From Myxacorys almedinensis A (GTDB taxonomy: Bacteria; Cyanobacteriota; Cyanobacteriia; Leptolyngbyales; Leptolyngbyaceae), in the NCBI RefSeq assembly GCF_010091945.1, contig NZ_WVIE01000015.1, positions 1-64,000 of the forward strand: a stretch of DNA of 64,000 nucleotides, read 5' to 3'. Position numbers and translations under genes: made by a program. Of the stretch, positions 52,736-60,928 are shown piece by piece (positions within the stretch are counted from its first letter, which is position 1; the number at the start of each line of letters is the position of its first letter). Under the pieces are notes generated by a model. That model had not been told where the DNA came from, did not search any database, and saw only the letters and a list, made by a program, of their open reading frames with translations.

Positions 52736-53044
52736 ATGGATCTTACCCTTCCCATGGATCTTCCCATCGAACAGATTATCGAATTTTGTCAACGCAAACC
52801 GATTCGTAAGCTCTCGCTATTTGGCTCAATTTTAAGAGAAGATTTCAAACCAGAAAGCGATGTCGATATGCTAGTAGAATTCATTCCAAATAGTAGGGTT
52901 GGTTATTTTGAACTCATTGGAATGGAAACGGAATTAACAGAAATGCTTAAGCGTAAAGTTGATCTCCGAACGTCCGCAGAAATTAGCCGCTATTTCCGTC
53001 AACGAGTCTTAGATTTTGCACAGGTCATTTATGAACATAGATGA
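52736..53044 (+). CDS. MNT-domain nucleotidyltransferase (MntA-like antitoxin)
   Basis: About 102 residues from ATG at 52736, preceded by TTGAGGT; an ATG at 52754 and a TTG at 52709 are alternatives. The minimal nucleotidyltransferase motif GSILREDFKPESDVD fits GSx10DxD exactly. Further family text is LSLFGS, MLVEFIPNSRVGYFELI and KVDLRTSAEISRYFRQRVL. In type VII toxin-antitoxin systems MntA silences HepT by AMP transfer. Here a HEPN gene follows 18 bases downstream. The pair lies between ureD and ureA, so it is likely carried on the urease transcript. Confidence 0.9.
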   Translation: MDLTLPMDLPIEQIIEFCQRKPIRKLSLFGSILREDFKPESDVDMLVEFIPNSRVGYFELIGMETELTEMLKRKVDLRTSAEISRYFRQRVLDFAQVIYEHR

Positions 53045-53062
53045 TATGCGCGTCTGCGGCAT

Positions 53063-53377
53063 ATGCTGGATTACGCCTGCCAAGCCGTTCGATTTCTGGA
53101 AAACAAATCTCGCGCTGAGATGGATGCAAATGAAATGTTAGCCGCTGCTTTGTTTCGTTGTCTTGAAGTCATTGGAGAAGCCGCTTCACGCATTACAAAA
53201 GAACGTCAGAGGGAATTACCACAAATTCCTTGGTCAACCGTTATCAGTATGCGAAACTGCATCATTCATGGTTATTTTGATATTGATTTAGATGTTGTGT
53301 GGGACACAGTAACGTACAATTTGCCGCAACTGATCACTGAGCTTGAGACTATTATTGCTGCTGATATTGAGGAGTAA
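53063..53377 (+). CDS. HEPN-domain protein (HepT-like), N-terminus disrupted
   Basis: A 104-residue frame from ATG 53063. It has HepT-type text: [37 protein letters not shown] and RNCIIHGYF, which is exactly RX4HXY, the toxin active site whose Tyr is the AMP-acceptor. Upstream, the ATG at 53031 that overlaps the MNT gene reads MNIDDMR and would be the usual start, but it is in a different frame; CGTCTGCGGCAT (RLRH) at 53051-53062 is in the frame of the body. A one-base loss near 53048 explains this. The shorter product keeps the core helices, so activity is uncertain. Its stop is two bases before ureA. Confidence 0.88.
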   Translation: MLDYACQAVRFLENKSRAEMDANEMLAAALFRCLEVIGEAASRITKERQRELPQIPWSTVISMRNCIIHGYFDIDLDVVWDTVTYNLPQLITELETIIAADIEE

Positions 53378-53379
53378 CC

Positions 53380-53682
53380 ATGCAACTGACGCCCCAAGAG
53401 AAAGATAAACTGTTGATTTTTACATCTGCACTGTTGGCAGAACGACGCAAAGCGAGAGGGCTAAAGCTAAACTATCCAGAAGCGATCGCATTCCTGTCTG
53501 CCGCCATTTTAGAAGGCGCAAGAGATGGACAAACCGTTGCCCAACTGATGAATTATGGAGCGACTCTGCTAACCCGCGATGACGTGATGGACGGCATCGC
53601 CGACATGATTCACGAAGTCCAAGTCGAAGCCACCTTTCCCGACGGCACAAAACTAGTCACCGTTCACAATCCCATCTGCTGA
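53380..53682 (+). CDS. ureA: Urease subunit gamma
   Basis: A 100-residue structural subunit of urease. It is family-typical throughout: [81 protein letters not shown]. The length of 100 equals the usual UreA. The start follows TGAGGAG just two bases after the upstream HEPN stop, so translation of ureA may depend on the HEPN gene being read. ureB follows after 23 bases. Confidence 0.97.
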   Translation: MQLTPQEKDKLLIFTSALLAERRKARGLKLNYPEAIAFLSAAILEGARDGQTVAQLMNYGATLLTRDDVMDGIADMIHEVQVEATFPDGTKLVTVHNPIC

Positions 53683-53705
53683 TTTCCCCAAGGAGTAGGA
53701 ACGCT

Positions 53706-54050
53706 ATGATCCCAGGCGAACTGTTTGTTGAAGACGGCGAAATCGAACTGAACGCCGGGCGCGAAACCCTGACCCTATCGGTTGCAAACAGCGGCGATCG
53801 CCCCATCCAAGTTGGCTCTCATTTTCACTTCTACGAAGTCAACGCGGCGCTAGACTTTGACCGAGAGCAAGCCCGTGGGCTGCGCCTCGACATTCCCGCA
53901 GGCACGGCAGTTCGCTTTGAGCCAGGAGACACACGCGAGGTGACGCTTGTTCCCCTCAGGGGGACTCGTGAAGTCTATGGGTTTAATGCCAAAATCGAAG
54001 GAGCTTTAGACGCAAAATCTAAGAAGGGGAAAAAGAAAACTAAGCTTTAA
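53706..54050 (+). CDS. ureB: Urease subunit beta
   Basis: A 114-residue structural subunit. Family motifs are [62 protein letters not shown] and [15 protein letters not shown]. The length is slightly above the common 101-105 because of a lysine-rich tail ([11 protein letters not shown]). It is 23 bases after ureA. The alpha subunit gene ureC does not follow directly; more than 2 kb separates them. Confidence 0.96.
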   Translation: MIPGELFVEDGEIELNAGRETLTLSVANSGDRPIQVGSHFHFYEVNAALDFDREQARGLRLDIPAGTAVRFEPGDTREVTLVPLRGTREVYGFNAKIEGALDAKSKKGKKKTKL

Positions 54051-54142
54051 TGTAAGTGTCTTAATGTAAATTTGGAAACTCTTCTTATAGAGCGGGGTTT
54101 CCTCGGAAACTGTGTCAATCCTATCCCTATCGGAGTTGCCTT

Positions 54143-54823
54143 ATGAACTTCAAAGATCTACGACGCTTGAACGCCCAATATCTCACCACGATCAAAAGCG
54201 TCATAACGCTGCTCAAAGATCCGGAACAAACAGAATCGGTCTATGACGTTGAAGATGCTTTACGGCGATCGCATCCGCAGACCCTGGCATCATCCGTCAA
54301 GCATATGCTGGCTGATCCGCAGGTGGCACAGCTTGCCCAAGAACGCTATACTCCGCCCTCTCCAGAGATCGCAAAACTCCTCACCTACCCTCCTCATTCG
54401 TTGGGCTTTGCCTTCGCCAACTACATCTCATCAGCAGGGTTTGATCCAGGGTTTTATCGCAAGCTTGATGTCATTGACGAGGCGACCTATCTTCTATTTC
54501 GGCTGAGGCAAACCCACGACATTTGGCACGTTGTTACCGGCTTTAGTGTTGATGTTCCGGGGGAAATTGGTCTTAAGGCGTTTGAACTGGCTCAAACTCG
54601 CCGTACTCTATCTGGGGTGCTGATCGCTGGAGCTTTTCTGCAAACCTTGCTGACCCACCCTGATGGGCTAGATAAATTGCTCGATCGCATTGCTTCGGGC
54701 TACCGCATGGGCGCAAAAGCAAAACCGTTACTGGCTCAAAAGTGGGAAGACCACTGGGAAAGACCTGTCGAAGACATTCGCAAAGAGTTGAACATTGAAC
54801 CGATGCCAGTCTACGTTCCTTAA
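54143..54823 (+). CDS. Coq4 family protein
   Basis: A 226-residue soluble protein. The Coq4 metal site HDxxH-x11-E is intact in THDIWHVVTGFSVDVPGEIGL (about residue 126). Other family text is LGFAFANYISSAGFDPGFY and the C-terminal WEDHWERPVEDIRKELNI. In mitochondria and proteobacteria Coq4 acts in ubiquinone ring modification (C1 decarboxylation/hydroxylation). Cyanobacteria make plastoquinone, not ubiquinone, so the function here is open. It lies inside the urease locus on the same strand, 92 bases after ureB. Confidence 0.9.
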   Translation: MNFKDLRRLNAQYLTTIKSVITLLKDPEQTESVYDVEDALRRSHPQTLASSVKHMLADPQVAQLAQERYTPPSPEIAKLLTYPPHSLGFAFANYISSAGFDPGFYRKLDVIDEATYLLFRLRQTHDIWHVVTGFSVDVPGEIGLKAFELAQTRRTLSGVLIAGAFLQTLLTHPDGLDKLLDRIASGYRMGAKAKPLLAQKWEDHWERPVEDIRKELNIEPMPVYVP

Positions 54824-54891
54824 TAGCGGCTCAGTATTTGCAGTAAAAGATTGGGAACTATGAATGCGATCGCGCCTCCAAAGAGAGCATC

Positions 54892-55307
54892 GTGAACGTT
54901 AGAAGATTTAGTTCCCGCAACAAAACATCCCAAACGCTCATTGCCTTCGTAGTCATCATTGCAATATTAGTCGCGATCGACAATTGGCTGCCCTACTCAC
55001 TCCTCAGCCATTACAAACGCCCGGTTGATTCTCAGCCTCAAATTCTGAGGCAATATGGTGCAATCGCAGAAACCATTCAGTTCTCCATTGTAGACGGAAC
55101 TACGGAACCGCAGACGACTACATTCCTTTTGAAGATGCACGATCGCTCTATCGTTCTGCACCTGAGCCTAAACTGTTATATGCGATTCAGTCTGCCAATC
55201 ATGCCAACATGCTTTGGAAAGAGAAACAGAAACTTCAAACGCAGATTTTTAACTTCATTCAAGCCAATACTAAATACGATACAGCATCGAACATACTTGT
55301 AAGATAG
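54892..55307 (+). pseudogene. Alpha/beta-hydrolase remnant, core deleted and frameshifted
   Basis: From 54892 the frame reads an N-terminal membrane segment (TLIAFVVIIAILVAIDNWLP), then QYGAIAETIQFSIVDGT, the usual first strand of a BEM46-like hydrolase. At about 55115 the C-terminal part is in another frame: YIPFEDARSLYRSAPEPK, LLYAIQSANHANM and LWKEKQKLQTQIFNFIQ, ending at TAG 55305-55307. This is the acid and histidine end of such a hydrolase. The about 150-residue core with the nucleophile is missing. The gene is therefore both deleted and frameshifted. The frame-1 continuation to 55302 is not a real protein. Confidence 0.78.
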
Positions 55308-55415
55308 TGAAATTCCTAGTGGAATGATGAACACAAAATCATTGTAAGAACTTGAGAGTGCAGCGTTGAAACGCCGTATGATACATTCGGTTTAGAAGAT
55401 CGTAAAAGCAGGCGT

Positions 55416-55736
55416 ATGAAACCAGATTCACCTACGATCGCAGAACTCGTCCAGCGAATTGTTGCCGTCGCCAATCCCGTTCGGATTATTTTATTTGGTT
55501 CAGCCGCCCGTGAAGAGATGACGCCAGACAGTGATTTAGACGTGTTGGTTGTCGTGCCAGAAGGGCAACATCGCCGTCGCACCGCAGGCAAGATCTACAT
55601 GAATTTGATTGGCTTTGGAACTCCCGTTGATGTGGTTGTGGCGACAGAAGACGATCTCCAAAGATATGGGGATAACTTTAGCCTCGTCTATTATCCTGTT
55701 CTCCGAGAAGGAAAAGAAGTCTATGCAGCCTCTTAG
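55416..55736 (+). CDS. MNT-domain nucleotidyltransferase, second pair
   Basis: A 106-residue MNT protein. The motif GSAAREEMTPDSDLD fits GSx10DxD exactly, within RIILFGSAAREEMTPDSDLDVLVVVPEGQ. The C-terminal part GTPVDVVVATEDDLQRYGDNFSLVYYPVLREG is a different lineage from the first MNT protein in this locus. It overlaps the next HEPN gene by 14 bases. It is the probable antitoxin of the second pair, between ureB and ureC. Confidence 0.9.
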   Translation: MKPDSPTIAELVQRIVAVANPVRIILFGSAAREEMTPDSDLDVLVVVPEGQHRRRTAGKIYMNLIGFGTPVDVVVATEDDLQRYGDNFSLVYYPVLREGKEVYAAS

Positions 55737-56142
55737 TCCTGAAATTGGCAGTCCTAGGGACTGGTTACGATACGCTAAAAGTGATTTAGTAATTGCTCAA
55801 TCGGCTCGTTTGCTACCAGAAGTGTTGTTTGACTCGTTCTGTTTTCATGCTCAACAAGCAGCAGAAAAAAGTATGAAAGCAGTTCTTGTGCAAGCAGGAA
55901 TTCGCTTTCCATTCACCCACAATCTAGAGACACTAACAAATCTCATTAAAACGGCTGGAATAGATTGGGATGAAACACTGAATCCAGTAATAGAACTAAG
56001 CATCTACGCTCTCGCTGGGAGATATCCTAGTGTCTCTGAAGCAATTACTGAAGAAGAATACGATCAAGCGGTTGCGCTTGCAGAGCAAGTTTTCACCTGG
56101 GCACAGTCTCTTATCGAAACACTCTCAGAGGAATCCCCATGA
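55723..56142 (+). CDS. HEPN-domain protein, second pair
   Basis: About 139 residues from ATG at 55723; the longer frame from 55609 overlaps the MNT gene and is not supported. The HEPN text is [39 protein letters not shown] and [14 protein letters not shown], the PF05168-type, unlike the RX4HXY type of the first pair. I see no RX4-6H motif in it. Its stop overlaps the ureC start (ATGA, 56139-56142). Possible roles are toxin, substrate adaptor or a structural role in the operon; which is not decided by sequence. Confidence 0.9.
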   Translation: MQPLSPEIGSPRDWLRYAKSDLVIAQSARLLPEVLFDSFCFHAQQAAEKSMKAVLVQAGIRFPFTHNLETLTNLIKTAGIDWDETLNPVIELSIYALAGRYPSVSEAITEEEYDQAVALAEQVFTWAQSLIETLSEESP

Positions 56143-57848
56143 GTTACCGCATGAATCGCCGCGCTTACGCTGAAACCTTTGGTCCGACTGTGGGCGATCG
56201 CGTCCGGTTAGCCGATACGGAACTGATTATCGAAGTCGAACAAGACTACACCACCTACGGCGAGGAGGTGAAGTTTGGCGGCGGCAAAGTGATTCGCGAT
56301 GGCATGGGACAATCTCCCATTACCAACGAAGATGGCGCGGTCGATGCGGTGATCACCAACGCGCTGATCCTCGATTGGTGGGGCGTGGTCAAAGCGGATA
56401 TTGGTATTAAAGACGGTAAAATTGCGGCGATCGGCAAAGCCGGAAATCCTTACATCCAAGACAACATCACCATCATTATTGGGCCTGGAACCGAAGCGAT
56501 CGCAGGGGAAGGGATGATCCTCACCGCAGGCGGCATCGATTCGCACATTCACTTTATTTGTCCGCAGCAGATCGAAGTTGCGATCGCATCAGGCATCACA
56601 ACAATGATCGGCGGCGGCACCGGGCCTGCCGCAGGCACCAACGCCACCACCTGCACTCCCGGCCCTTGGAACATTTACCGAATGCTTCAAGCTGCCGATG
56701 CCTTCCCGATGAACATTGGATTTCTCGGCAAAGGCAACACCAGCCAACCTGCTGCCCTCGAAGAACAGCTTAAAGCAGGCGCAATGGGCTTAAAACTCCA
56801 CGAAGATTGGGGTACGACACCTGCCGCGATCGATACTTGCTTAACTGTGGCAGACGAATACGATGTGCAAGTCGCGATTCATACCGACACCTTAAATGAA
56901 GCTGGGTTTGTCGAAGATACGATCGCGGCATTCAAAAATCGCGTCATTCACACCTATCATACCGAAGGCGCAGGCGGCGGACACGCGCCCGACATCATCA
57001 AAGTCTGCGGCGAAGCAAATGTGCTGCCTTCATCGACCAATCCCACTCGCCCTTATACGCTGAATACGTTAGACGAACACCTCGATATGCTGATGGTCTG
57101 CCACCACCTTGATCCCAGCATTCCAGAAGACGTTGCTTTTGCGGAATCTCGAATCAGACGAGAAACGATCGCAGCAGAAGATATTCTCCACGATTTGGGC
57201 GCATTTAGTATGATATCGTCTGACTCTCAAGCCATGGGGCGCATCGGAGAAGTGATCATCCGCACCTGGCAAACAGGACACAAAATGAAAGTCCAACGAG
57301 GGGCATTAGCCGAAGATTCATCACGTAACGACAATCACAGAGCGAAACGCTATATTGCAAAATACACGATCAATCCTGCGATCGCGCATGGCATCGCTGA
57401 GTATGTCGGCTCGGTAGAAGTGGGTAAAATTGCAGATTTATGCGTGTGGCGTCCGGTAATGTTTGGCGTGAAACCAGAAATGGTGATCAAAGGTGGAATG
57501 ATTGCGTGGTCACAAATGGGAGATGCTAACGCCAGTATTCCTACGCCTCAGCCAGTCCACATGAGACCGATGTTTGGTAGTTTTGGAGGTGCGATCGCAG
57601 CTACCTCGTTCACGTTTCTCTCTCAAGCTGCCCTCAAAAAAGGCATCCCCGACAAACTCAAGCTGCACAAGAAAACCCTGGCTGTCTCAGGCGTTCGCAC
57701 CCTAACGAAGCGCGACATGAAACTCAATGACGCCCTGCCGCAGATGGAAGTCGATCCTGAAACCTACGAAGTCCGCGCTGATGGAGAACTGCTCACCTGC
57801 GAACCTGCAACGGTCTTACCCATGGCGCAACGGTATTTCTTATTTTAA
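56139..57848 (+). CDS. ureC: Urease subunit alpha
   Basis: A 569-residue catalytic subunit hydrolysing urea to ammonia and carbamate at a two-nickel site. The nickel-ligand text is [14 protein letters not shown], the carbamylated lysine lies in [12 protein letters not shown], further histidines are in [14 protein letters not shown] and [17 protein letters not shown], and the flap is around [22 protein letters not shown]. Length and motifs are normal, so it should be active if UreEFG exist elsewhere. Its ATG overlaps the HEPN stop by four bases, so it is probably translated with it. It is separated from ureA-ureB by more than 2 kb of unrelated genes. Confidence 0.97.
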   Translation: MSYRMNRRAYAETFGPTVGDRVRLADTELIIEVEQDYTTYGEEVKFGGGKVIRDGMGQSPITNEDGAVDAVITNALILDWWGVVKADIGIKDGKIAAIGKAGNPYIQDNITIIIGPGTEAIAGEGMILTAGGIDSHIHFICPQQIEVAIASGITTMIGGGTGPAAGTNATTCTPGPWNIYRMLQAADAFPMNIGFLGKGNTSQPAALEEQLKAGAMGLKLHEDWGTTPAAIDTCLTVADEYDVQVAIHTDTLNEAGFVEDTIAAFKNRVIHTYHTEGAGGGHAPDIIKVCGEANVLPSSTNPTRPYTLNTLDEHLDMLMVCHHLDPSIPEDVAFAESRIRRETIAAEDILHDLGAFSMISSDSQAMGRIGEVIIRTWQTGHKMKVQRGALAEDSSRNDNHRAKRYIAKYTINPAIAHGIAEYVGSVEVGKIADLCVWRPVMFGVKPEMVIKGGMIAWSQMGDANASIPTPQPVHMRPMFGSFGGAIAATSFTFLSQAALKKGIPDKLKLHKKTLAVSGVRTLTKRDMKLNDALPQMEVDPETYEVRADGELLTCEPATVLPMAQRYFLF

Positions 57849-57936
57849 AAATTTAAGGAAGACATGGCTCGACCAAAAATTGATCAATGAATATGAGAAG
57901 GTAGAGATAGGTGCATTCTTTTAGGTGATCTTTGCT

Positions 57937-58341
57937 ATGACTCCAGAGCCTATGCGTTTGCTAAAGCTACCAAAACCGTTGACGGTGCTGCTAACGGTGC
58001 TATTGCCCCTTGCCGCGATCGCAGCGATTGATTTACTTCCTTACTTCCAGTACAAATATGCTTACAGCCAGATGAACTCTCACATCCGCAAAGGGATGAA
58101 CCTTGACGACGCCATGTTTTTGCTCAAGCGGGAGGGCTTTCAAGTGGGCGAAAAATATACCCCCCCAGGAACGAAGAACATTTACTTAGCAGAAGTTATA
58201 TTAGTCAATCATGTTCCAATTACAATCACTTTGCTAAATGCAATCGGAATGAAAACAGATTTTTACCCAACAGAAGTGCTAGAGGCTGGCGCTGACAACA
58301 AGATTCGGCGAACTGTGGGAGTAACCGATTTTGACATGTGA
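57937..58341 (+). CDS. Membrane-anchored small protein of unknown function
   Basis: About 134 residues from ATG at 57937; a GTG at 57925 is in frame. A hydrophobic segment near residues 15-36 (LTVLLTVLLPLAAIAAIDLLP) is a membrane anchor. The rest is a small soluble domain (SHIRKGMNLDDAMFLLKREGFQVGEKYTPPGTKNIYLAEV). Short, anchored proteins like this are common in cyanobacteria. I do not recognise the family. It follows ureC by 89 bases on the same strand but need not be linked. Confidence 0.72.
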   Translation: MTPEPMRLLKLPKPLTVLLTVLLPLAAIAAIDLLPYFQYKYAYSQMNSHIRKGMNLDDAMFLLKREGFQVGEKYTPPGTKNIYLAEVILVNHVPITITLLNAIGMKTDFYPTEVLEAGADNKIRRTVGVTDFDM

Positions 58342-58427
58342 AAGAGCTAACTGCACGATTGCAATATCTAAACACTGCAAGTTCTAAAAACAACGAGTTC
58401 TAAAAACAAAAAGTCGCTATAGGTCTT

Positions 58428-59237
58428 GTGTCTGATCTACTCCATTACACTTTAGATGGGGATCGAACCTTACCGATCGTGGTCTTTCTCCACGGTTTTC
58501 TTGGCAGCAGCGAGGAGTTTGATCCCGTCGTTTCTCTGCTGGCTGGGCGGTTTTGTTGCCTGAGAATCGATTTGCCAGGGCACGGTAAAACTCAGGTGGC
58601 AGGCGGAGAAGAATGCTATGCGATCGCGCCAACGGCAAGGGCGATCATACGGCTTCTCGATCATCTCGCCATGCCGCCCACCTATCTGATGGGCTACTCA
58701 ATGGGCGGACGGTTAGCCCTCTATCTGGCGCTGCACTATGATGCTCGGTTTCCCAAGGTGATGCTTGAATCGGCTTCCCCTGGCTTAAAAACCGAAGCCG
58801 AACGAGTGGCACGACGACATCACGATTTTGCTCTCGCCCAACGCTTGGAAACCGATTTTGCTGGGTTTTTGGCAGAGTGGTATGAGCAACCCTTGTTTCG
58901 ATCTCTAAAGCAGCACCCACAGTTTGAGACAATGATTCAGAATCGCTTAAAAAACGATCCTGCAACGCTTGCTACATCACTTCGATGTATGGGCACAGGA
59001 ATGCAACCGAGCTTGTGGCAGCAATTATCACGGCATCAGTCTCCGGTGTTGGGAGTAGTTGGAGCGTGCGATCGCAAGTTCATCACAATCTATCAAGAAA
59101 TGGCGATGCTGTGCTCCACTCTGCACGTTGCGATCTCGCCTGACACAGGGCACAACGTGCATCTTGAAAACCCCGAATTTATGGCATCCTGTATCCAAAG
59201 TTTCTTCTGCGATCGCGATCCTTTGATCTGCTCCTGA
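58428..59237 (+). CDS. menH: 2-succinyl-6-hydroxy-2,4-cyclohexadiene-1-carboxylate synthase
   Basis: A 269-residue alpha/beta hydrolase starting with GTG. It should cleave pyruvate from SEPHCHC in the phylloquinone/menaquinone pathway. Landmarks are PIVVFLHGFLGSSEEFDPVV, LRIDLPGHGKTQ, the nucleophile GYSMGGRLALYLALHYDARFPKVMLESASPGL, the acid in VVGACDRKF and the histidine in SPDTGHNVHLENP. The triad is complete, in contrast to the hydrolase-fold protein at 7491-8414. No other men genes are close. The naming rests on the GYSMGGRLAL and ESASPGL text typical of MenH. Confidence 0.85.
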   Translation: MSDLLHYTLDGDRTLPIVVFLHGFLGSSEEFDPVVSLLAGRFCCLRIDLPGHGKTQVAGGEECYAIAPTARAIIRLLDHLAMPPTYLMGYSMGGRLALYLALHYDARFPKVMLESASPGLKTEAERVARRHHDFALAQRLETDFAGFLAEWYEQPLFRSLKQHPQFETMIQNRLKNDPATLATSLRCMGTGMQPSLWQQLSRHQSPVLGVVGACDRKFITIYQEMAMLCSTLHVAISPDTGHNVHLENPEFMASCIQSFFCDRDPLICS

Positions 59238-59342
59238 GTTTTTGGGCTGGCAACTGCAAGATTCTAACTTTGGCTAGATGAAGGCTAAAACCTTGCCCAT
59301 GAGAATTTTAGTTAATCTCTCAGCGCTAATTTTTATCCTGTG

Positions 59343-60065
59343 ATGTTGAAGCTTATTCGCCACGCAAGTCAGTCGCTAATTTCCTGGGGGCGGCGCGTTG
59401 GGCTGTCTTTCGTGCCGCTGTTGACGGCGGTTCGGCTCGCTGGGTTAGTACTCGCCGCGATCGCGCTGTGGGGCTTTGCTGAAATCGCAGAAGACGTGCT
59501 TGAAAAAGAAACCTACGCCTTTGATGTCAGCGTTTTGTTTGCGATCCAGCAGGTGCAAGAACCGTGGCTCAACCCAATTATGCTGGGCATCACAACGGTG
59601 GGCGATCCCGGAGTTCTCGTGGCGTTGTGTTTGCTAGTGAGTCTATGGCTCATCTGGCGTCGCCACCGCCCTGAAGCCTTCACCATTGCGATCGCGGCAG
59701 TGGGGGCACTGGGGCTAAATATGCTGCTCAAGACGTTGTTTGAGCGCGATCGTCCTCAGTTGTGGGCACGAACGGTGGATGTCCGTTTTTACAGCTTTCC
59801 GAGCGGACACGCGATGCTCTCGATGGTGATTTTGGGTTTATTTGGTTACTTACTCGCGAGTCGGCTTTCTCGATGGCGCACCCAAATTATTAGTGGAACG
59901 GCAGTTCTAATTTTATTAATTGGCTTTAGCCGCCTGTATTTTGGCGTGCATTGGCTAACTGATATTGTTGCGGGTTATGCGGCTGGATTCGTTTGGCTAG
60001 TTGCCTGTCTTCTGAGTCTTGAAATTCATAAACAGCGTCATCAATTGCCCAGTTCAGAACAGTAG
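59343..60065 (+). CDS. PAP2 family phosphatase
   Basis: About 240 residues, ATG at 59343 directly after a GTG. Six or so membrane segments are visible. The three PAP2 motifs are present: KTLFERDRPQLW (KX6RP), YSFPSGHAMLS (PSGH) and SRLYFGVHWLTDIVAG (SRX5HX3D). It should remove phosphate from a lipid such as phosphatidic acid or undecaprenyl pyrophosphate at the membrane. The substrate is not fixed by sequence. It follows menH on the same strand, but a functional link is not evident. Confidence 0.92.
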   Translation: MLKLIRHASQSLISWGRRVGLSFVPLLTAVRLAGLVLAAIALWGFAEIAEDVLEKETYAFDVSVLFAIQQVQEPWLNPIMLGITTVGDPGVLVALCLLVSLWLIWRRHRPEAFTIAIAAVGALGLNMLLKTLFERDRPQLWARTVDVRFYSFPSGHAMLSMVILGLFGYLLASRLSRWRTQIISGTAVLILLIGFSRLYFGVHWLTDIVAGYAAGFVWLVACLLSLEIHKQRHQLPSSEQ

Positions 60066-60313
60066 ATTTTGGTGTTGCTGGTCATAAAAAATGCCCGGTT
60101 TACCAGGTCTACAATTTCCTACATTGCCGAAGCTTGCGAGTTGTTTAAGCGTGCGATCGCAGGACGCGAGTTTTGGTGCCTGTGCCTTTGTCAGCGTTGA
60201 CCTATATCTTTATTTCAAACCTCTTATTTGAGTAAGCTTTCTATTAAACTGTTCTTTCAGAGAGTAATCACTTCAGAATAATCAGAATAATTAGTTCAAG
60301 GAGACAAAACAGA

Positions 60314-60889
60314 ATGGCTAGCTCTCCCATGCATTACACCCGCATTGATATGGCTGCAAATGTTCGCTCGGAAACGATCGATATCCTAAATCAGACCCTG
60401 GCATCTACGTTAGATCTCAAAACTCAGGTCAAGCAGGCGCATTGGAACGTCAAAGGGATGGACTTTTATCAATTGCACGAGTTGTTTGATGAGATGGCAT
60501 CTGAGCTAGAAGAATTTGTTGATCTTGTGGCAGAACGGGTTACAGCCCTCGGCGGCACTGCTTTTGGCACCGCCCGCATTGCCGCTCAAACCTCGGCTCT
60601 GCCAGAATATCCGGTTGAGATCCTCGATGGCAAATCTCATGTCACGGCATTAGCCGATCGCTACGCTATCTATGCAAAAATTGTCCGCGATGGCATTGCC
60701 TCAACCGATGACTTGGGCGATGCAGACACGGCGGATCTCTATACCGAAGTGTCGAGGGCGATCGATAAGCGCCTCTGGTTTTTAGAAGCGCATTTGCAAG
60801 CAGAATCCGCGATCGCGGCAGCCTCCAATGGTGCTCCGCCAGCGCATAGCAAATCTGATGGCAAAAAATCAAAGTCGAAGCTTAAATAA
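60314..60889 (+). CDS. dps: Dps ferritin-like DNA-protection protein
   Basis: A 191-residue protein forming a 12-subunit shell that oxidises and stores iron and protects DNA. The ferroxidase residues are in KQAHWNVKGMDFYQLHELFDEMASELEEFVDLVAERV (His near residue 44, Asp and Glu near 60-66). The C-terminal tail is lysine-rich (KSDGKKSKSKLK) and may bind DNA. A good Shine-Dalgarno (AAGGAG) precedes the ATG. AT-rich tandem copies of AGAATAAT lie in its promoter, near 60275. Both match a stress- or iron-responsive gene, but no regulator site can be called. Confidence 0.93.
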   Translation: MASSPMHYTRIDMAANVRSETIDILNQTLASTLDLKTQVKQAHWNVKGMDFYQLHELFDEMASELEEFVDLVAERVTALGGTAFGTARIAAQTSALPEYPVEILDGKSHVTALADRYAIYAKIVRDGIASTDDLGDADTADLYTEVSRAIDKRLWFLEAHLQAESAIAAASNGAPPAHSKSDGKKSKSKLK

Positions 60890-60928
60890 GCGATGGTCTT
60901 GAAGGGTGACCCTCAGCGCGATCGCAGA

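Noticed and set aside
53380-57848. Urease as inactive because of the interruptions
   Set aside because: ureA, ureB and ureC are all full length with intact motifs, so split order alone does not mean loss of activity.
60270-60295. Fur- or PerR-like site before dps
   Set aside because: AT-rich AGAATAAT copies, but poor overall match to the 19-base Fur consensus.
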